The notes under the pieces: generated by a model
What the model was told of the DNA's origin: nothing
What the model saw: the letters and a program-made list of their open reading frames with translations, nothing else
The model's database searches: none
Made by a program: the position numbers and the translations under genes
Assembly: GCA_025966215.1 (NCBI GenBank)
Contig: JAOPVM010000069.1
Coordinates: 1 to 19,377, forward strand
Origin: Klenkia sp.
GTDB taxonomy: Bacteria > Actinomycetota > Actinomycetes > Mycobacteriales > Geodermatophilaceae
Length of the DNA: 19,377 bases
Direction: 5' to 3'
Part shown: piece after piece, positions 15,920 to 19,377 of the stretch
How the letters are laid out: each line of letters opens with the position of its first letter
How positions within the stretch are numbered: position 1 is the first letter of the stretch

Positions 15920-16660
15920 TCAGCGACCGGCGTGCTCCATCCAGACCCGACGGCGCTCGACCTTGGTGCGCACCCGGCTCATCGCCTCGACCCGGCGGAC
16001 CTGCTCGGGAGTGCCGCGACGCTCGGAGACGGCGATCTCGGCCTCCCGCATCTCGCGCTCGGCCCGGCGCTCGGCGGGCGTCGACGGCGGCAGTTCGGGC
16101 TCCTCCTCGGCGTCGCCCTCCCGGCTGCCCGCGGTGTGCAGGTGGTAGGGGTTGTCGGCGGGCAGGTTGCCGCTGACCCGGCCGTAGAGCCCCAGCGTCA
16201 GCAGCACGATGCCGGCGACGATGGAGAAGAGGACGTTGGCCATCGAGAACGCCAGGATGTTCAGCGTCGTGTTCAGCACGAAGAGGTGCCAGAAGGCCGA
16301 CAGCAGGAACGCGGCGCCGAAGCCGATCATCACGACGCCGGCCTGCCGTCCCCCGCGCAGCGCCGAGGCGATGAGCACCGCCGCGGTGAGCAGCGAGATG
16401 GTCGAGAGCAGACCGTTGCTGGACAGCCCGACGACGGTGTCGCCGTCGGTGGAGAAGAAGTCCAGGCCCCCGATGAAGCCCAGCAGGCCGAAGACCGCGA
16501 GCACCGCGGCGACGACGATGGCACCGAGCCGGTGCACCACCTGCACCCTGCGGGCGGAGGGGGTGTCGACGTCGTCCTCGGTGCCCCACGTCGTGGCGCT
16601 GCTCTGGTCGGGGCGCTGCGGGTCGACCTGCCGACGCCCGGGTGCGTTCGTGGAGTCCAT
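15920..16660 (-). CDS. DUF4383 domain-containing membrane protein
   Basis: This 246-residue protein has a polar N-terminal tail (about 1-38), four hydrophobic segments between about 40 and 165, and a charged C-terminal tail rich in Glu and Arg (about 180-246, predicted helical, with AERRAEREMREAEIAVSERR). The segment HLFVLNTTLNILAFSMANVL followed by LLTLGLYGRVSG is characteristic of DUF4383, an actinobacterial four-helix membrane domain of unknown function. The ATG at 16660 has GAGAGG about 9 nt upstream. It is convergent with araA and shares the terminator hairpin, and it seems to have its own promoter (16709-16734) rather than reading on from tetR. A stress-linked role is only an inference from that promoter. 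Confidence 0.88.
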   Translation of the reverse strand: MDSTNAPGRRQVDPQRPDQSSATTWGTEDDVDTPSARRVQVVHRLGAIVVAAVLAVFGLLGFIGGLDFFSTDGDTVVGLSSNGLLSTISLLTAAVLIASALRGGRQAGVVMIGFGAAFLLSAFWHLFVLNTTLNILAFSMANVLFSIVAGIVLLTLGLYGRVSGNLPADNPYHLHTAGSREGDAEEEPELPPSTPAERRAEREMREAEIAVSERRGTPEQVRRVEAMSRVRTKVERRRVWMEHAGR

Positions 16661-16708
16661 GACGGGGTGCCTCTCTCTGTGCGCTCTGGTCTGAACGACC
16701 TGCGTCAG

Positions 16709-16734
16709 CTACCCGCCCCCGAGCAGCTGTAACC
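16709..16734 (-). promoter_or_regulatory. Possible SigB/SigF-type promoter of the DUF4383 gene
   Basis: On the minus strand GGTTAC (16734-16729) is followed after 14 nt by GGGTAG (16714-16709). This resembles the stress-sigma consensus GGTT-type -35 with GGGTA -10 known from Streptomyces SigB and mycobacterial SigF. The predicted start lies about 40 bases before the ATG, leaving room for the visible ribosome site. Confidence 0.4.
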
Positions 16735-16739
16735 GTCGC

Positions 16740-17342
16740 TTACGCCGGTGGGTGGAGGCTGTGCGGCTCCCCGGTGTCGGCCAGCAGTTCGGCGACGGCG
16801 GCCTCGGCCTGCTCTCGGGCCCTGCCGGGGCCCCCGACCAGTGCCGAGAGCACCGTGCCGTCGAACACCGCGACCAGCCGGGCGAGCGGCGGGCCGTGCC
16901 GACCACTGCGCACGAGCACCTCCTGGACCAGGACGTCGAGCCGTCGGCGGGTGACGGCCAGCACCGGGCGTACCGCCGGGTGGCGACCGGTCGCCAGGAA
17001 GCGCTCGTAGTACGCCAGCAGGTCGGCGTCGGCACGGCGGCCGGGCCCGACCACCACGTCGGCGATGAGTCCCGCGGTCACGGCCGCGGAGCGTCGGCGG
17101 CGGGGGAGCGCCCCGACCAGGGCGGCCACCTCGTCCAGCTCCCGCGTCCCGAGTGTCTCCAGGGCCGCGGCGAGGAGGTCGGCCAGGTCGCGGAAGTAGT
17201 AGGTGGTCGCGGCCAGCGGCACCCCGGCCGCGGCCGCGGCGGATCGGTGCGAGAGCGCGTCCGGCCCGCGGGCCGACACCAGGTCGGCCGCGGCGGCGAC
17301 GATGGTCGCGCGGCGGAGCTCGCCCTTGGGGGTGGCGCCCAC
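16740..17342 (-). CDS. TetR-family transcriptional regulator
   Basis: This 200-residue regulator has an N-terminal TetR DNA-binding domain (about 8-55): IVAAAADLVSARGPDALSHRSAAAAAGVPLAATTYYFRD. The recognition-helix end TTYYFRDLADLL is the family's usual Y-YF-(R/K) signature. The remainder is an all-helical, Ala/Arg-rich ligand domain. It starts at a GTG only 3 bases after the stop of the SMR exporter gene, so the two form one operon with the exporter first. The likely role is ligand-responsive repression of its own operon through the palindrome at 17716-17729. The inducing compound is presumably an exporter substrate, but this is inference. Confidence 0.9.
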   Translation of the reverse strand: MGATPKGELRRATIVAAAADLVSARGPDALSHRSAAAAAGVPLAATTYYFRDLADLLAAALETLGTRELDEVAALVGALPRRRRSAAVTAGLIADVVVGPGRRADADLLAYYERFLATGRHPAVRPVLAVTRRRLDVLVQEVLVRSGRHGPPLARLVAVFDGTVLSALVGGPGRAREQAEAAVAELLADTGEPHSLHPPA

Positions 17343-17345
17343 GCC

Positions 17346-17672
17346 TCAGTGCGCCGCGGAGGGGGCGAGGTTCAGCCCGATGACCCCGGAGACGATGAGC
17401 ACGATGGACAGGATCCGCAGGGTGCCCACCGGGTCGCCGAGCACGGCCATGCCGACGATCGCCGTCCCGGCCGCCCCGATGCCGGTCCACACCGCGTAGG
17501 CGCTGCCGACCGGGAGGCTGCGCAGCGCGATGCTGAGCAGCGTGAAGCTGATCGCGGCGCACACCACGAACGAGACGGTCCACCAGAGCCGGCTGAACCC
17601 CTCGGAGTTCTTCAGCGAGACGGCGAAGGCCGTCTCGAACAGTCCGGCGACGATGACGAGTGCCCAGGCCAC
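17346..17672 (-). CDS. SMR-family small multidrug/guanidinium-type exporter (SugE/Gdx-like)
   Basis: This 108-residue, four-helix inner-membrane protein would work as an antiparallel dimer exchanging protons for a cation. The essential proton/substrate Glu13 sits in AGLFETAFAVSLK, and LPVGSAYAVWTGIGAAGTAIVG (about 54-75) matches the SugE/Gdx branch very closely, as does SEGFSRL after helix 1. Position 16, Trp in E. coli SugE/Gdx, is Phe here, so guanidinium selectivity is not assured and hydrophobic quaternary cations remain possible. The start is a GTG at 17672 with GAGGGGG about 7 nt upstream. It is followed within 3 bases by the TetR gene and preceded by a TetR-like palindrome. I see no guanidine riboswitch in the short leader. 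Confidence 0.9.
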   Translation of the reverse strand: MAWALVIVAGLFETAFAVSLKNSEGFSRLWWTVSFVVCAAISFTLLSIALRSLPVGSAYAVWTGIGAAGTAIVGMAVLGDPVGTLRILSIVLIVSGVIGLNLAPSAAH

Positions 17673-17715
17673 GGAGTGCCCCCTCGGTACCAGCCGCGGG
17701 TCGGTCCGGCGGTCT

Positions 17716-17729
17716 GGTACGACCGTACC
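17716..17729. promoter_or_regulatory. Candidate TetR operator before the SMR-tetR operon
   Basis: GGTACGACCGTACC has perfect 6-bp arms around two central bases and lies 43 bases upstream of the exporter start, just past the stop of the preceding gene. A second arm pair, GTACCAG (17687-17693) with CTGGTAC (17714-17720), overlaps it. Size and symmetry suit a TetR dimer. Confidence 0.5.
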
Positions 17730-17735
17730 GGAAAC

Positions 17736-19377
17736 CTAGGAGCCGGGCGGCTTGGGCACCTCGGCCCAGACCTGCTTGTCCTCGGCGGTCACGTCCACCC
17801 CGTGGGTCGTCGCGAGGTCCGCGACCAGGTACAGCCCGTGCCCGCCCTCTGCCGCGGGTCGGTCCACCGCCGGCTCGGGCAGCCGCTCGACCGCGGCGTC
17901 CACGGCCACCACCAGCCAGGAGTCGTCCCGGTCGAAGACCTCCAGCCGGGCCGGGGGACGCCCGTGGCGCAGCGCGTTGGAGGCGAGCTCGTCGATCACC
18001 AGCACGACCTGCTCCACGGTGTCCTCGACGACGTCGGGGGCCGTCGGCCCGGGCGCTCCGGCGGGCAGTGCGGTGTCGATCAGCAGCTGCCGGGCAGCCC
18101 GGCGGACGGCGGCCAGGCCGCGCAGGTCGGTCAGCGCCCAGCGCTGGGCCGCCGCCGGGACCGGCGGGGTCGCGGCCGGCAGCCAGAGGTCGTCGCGGTC
18201 CCGGGTGAGGGCGGGGGAGGGGTCCAGCTGCAGGGCGAGCAGCGCGATGTCGTCCTCGGCGTCCCCGGCCACCAGGTCGAGGAGGTGGTCGCACAGGGCC
18301 GCCCCGCGCAGCCCGGCAGCGGCCGCCGCGGTGACCGCTGCGACCAGCCAGGCGGTCCCGTCGTCCAGGTCGCTGCCCCGGCGCTCCACCAGGCCGTCGG
18401 TGTAGAGCAGCAGGGTCTCCCCGGGGGCCAGCTCGGTGCGGTGGTCCGACCGCGTGGCGGTGGGGTCGACGCCGAGCATCAGCTCCGGTCGGGTGTCGAG
18501 CACCTCGACCCGGCCGTCGGTGCGCACCACCAGGGGCGCCGGGTGCCCGGCGTTGGTCCAGCGCACCGTCCGGACGTCGTGCTCGTCGGGTTCGTCCAGG
18601 CAGGCCAAGACCAGCGTGGCGTAGACGCCGGTGCCCAGGTCGGCCAACGCCCGGTCGAGCTGACCCACGACGGCGGCCGGTGGCTCGTCGACGGTGTAGG
18701 CGATCCCACGCAGCAGGTTGCGGGCCTGACCCATCAGTGCCGCGGCGTCCTGGTCGTGCCCGCTCACGTCGCCGACCACGACGTCCACCAGACCGGCGGA
18801 GGTGGTGAAGCTGTCGAACCAGTCGCCGCCGATCTGGACCAGCAGACCGGCCGGGCGGTAGCGGGCGGTCACGGTGCAGCCGGCGTGCTGCGCGGGCTCG
18901 GTCAGCAGGCTGCGCTGCAGCGCCTCGGACATCTCCACGGCCTGCACGGCCCGGGCCTGCTCGGTCTCCCGGGCCTGGATCCGGACGAGCGCCTGGGCGC
19001 ACTGGGCGGCCAGCGCGGAGAACACGTCCTCGTCGGCGGGGGTGAAGGCGCGCGGGTGGTCCCAGCCGAAGGTGAGTGCGCCCAGCGCCTCGCCACCGGC
19101 CAGCAGCGGGTACCCGACCACGGCGTGCATCCCGGTGGACTCGAGCATCTCGGCCATGCCGGCCCCGGACGCCGCGCCGGCCGCACGGTCGCCCAGCAGC
19201 ACCGGTCGGCGGCCGACCGTCACCGCGGCCGGGATCAGCTCGCTCTCCAGCGGGATGTCGGAGTAGGCCGCCATCGCCTCGCCGGCACCGGTGGTGATCG
19301 ACTGGGAGACGACCCCGCCGCGCCGCACGCCGATCGCCCCGGCGGTGGCGCCCACGGTCGCCAGACCACGGTCCACC
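17736..19377 (-). CDS. GAF-PP2C(SpoIIE)-HATPase regulatory phosphatase, 5' end off window
   Basis: The frame is open to the right edge (546 codons seen); the codon at 19376 is GTG but probably internal, so the true N-terminus lies outside. Residue numbers count from there. A GAF-like sensor (about 1-135) ends with LGALTFGWDHPRAFTPADED and a short helical linker. A SpoIIE/PP2C phosphatase domain (about 165-385) has all metal-ligand motifs: GGDWFD (Asp185), GDVSGHD (Asp203), LLLYTDGLVERRG (Asp327) and DDIALLAL (Asp375/376). A C-terminal RsbW-like HATPase (about 405-540) has N-box DELASNALRHG and G-box GGHGLYLV. Phosphatase and kinase-like folds in one chain resemble actinobacterial partner-switching regulators that act on STAS anti-anti-sigma proteins. 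No sigma or STAS gene is in the window. Confidence 0.9.
   Translation of the reverse strand, partial: VDRGLATVGATAGAIGVRRGGVVSQSITTGAGEAMAAYSDIPLESELIPAAVTVGRRPVLLGDRAAGAASGAGMAEMLESTGMHAVVGYPLLAGGEALGALTFGWDHPRAFTPADEDVFSALAAQCAQALVRIQARETEQARAVQAVEMSEALQRSLLTEPAQHAGCTVTARYRPAGLLVQIGGDWFDSFTTSAGLVDVVVGDVSGHDQDAAALMGQARNLLRGIAYTVDEPPAAVVGQLDRALADLGTGVYATLVLACLDEPDEHDVRTVRWTNAGHPAPLVVRTDGRVEVLDTRPELMLGVDPTATRSDHRTELAPGETLLLYTDGLVERRGSDLDDGTAWLVAAVTAAAAAGLRGAALCDHLLDLVAGDAEDDIALLALQLDPSPALTRDRDDLWLPAATPPVPAAAQRWALTDLRGLAAVRRAARQLLIDTALPAGAPGPTAPDVVEDTVEQVVLVIDELASNALRHGRPPARLEVFDRDDSWLVVAVDAAVERLPEPAVDRPAAEGGHGLYLVADLATTHGVDVTAEDKQVWAEVPKPPGS

Noticed and set aside
17673..17735. Guanidine riboswitch in front of the SugE/Gdx-like gene
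   Set aside because: The leader is too short and shows DNA-level palindromes rather than a recognisable riboswitch fold; no ykkC-type conserved elements were seen.
16705..19002. 765-codon open frame on the minus strand in another frame
   Set aside because: It spans tetR, SMR and the phosphatase gene in a frame giving only Arg/Gly/Pro-rich sequence; the three real genes account for the region.

Overview
The window is a GC-rich (roughly 70-75%) chromosomal segment. Codons end mostly in G or C, GTG and TTG starts are common, and the genes (bPH_2 pair, N-terminal SEC-C protein, DUF4383 protein, GAF-PP2C-HATPase regulator) are typical of a high-GC actinobacterium. Geodermatophilaceae or a relative is a guess from overall character, not a demonstrated assignment. 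No rRNA, tRNA, CRISPR array, insertion sequence or phage gene was seen, and no gap between genes exceeds about 275 bases.

Left part (1-6423): a two-gene minus-strand operon of membrane-anchored bacterial PH-domain proteins, the distal one running off the left edge; a plus-strand single-domain rhodanese; a minus-strand fatty-acyl-CoA ligase convergent with it; a minus-strand cytochrome P450; and, divergent from the P450, a plus-strand protein with an N-terminal SEC-C zinc motif. Four of these genes show a -10-like hexamer exactly 6-7 nt before a start codon, which suggests leaderless transcripts and changes the preferred start for three of them.

Centre (6437-15905): a complete L-arabinose uptake and catabolism locus, all on the plus strand and bounded by two strong hairpin terminators. 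It encodes a ChvE-like lipoprotein sugar-binding protein, a double ABC ATPase, a permease and a LacI-family regulator, then ribulokinase (AraB), ribulose-5-phosphate 4-epimerase (AraD) and arabinose isomerase (AraA). Imported L-arabinose would be converted to L-ribulose (AraA), L-ribulose-5-phosphate (AraB) and D-xylulose-5-phosphate (AraD). Near-identical LacI-type palindromes lie at the promoter of the transporter operon and just upstream of araB. This implies that the embedded LacI protein controls both transcription units and its own synthesis. The transporter-side operator overlaps a second, larger palindrome.

Right part (15920-19377): all minus strand. A DUF4383 membrane protein has a possible stress-sigma promoter. 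It is preceded by a small multidrug/guanidinium-type SMR exporter cotranscribed with a TetR regulator, with a TetR-like palindrome in front of the exporter. At the right edge is the 5'-truncated gene of a GAF-PP2C(SpoIIE)-HATPase protein of the RsbU/RsbW type used in partner-switching control.

I found no clearly unprecedented system. The most useful observations are regulatory: the paired and composite arabinose operators, the leaderless promoter grammar, and the palindromes in front of the acyl-CoA ligase and the SMR exporter.
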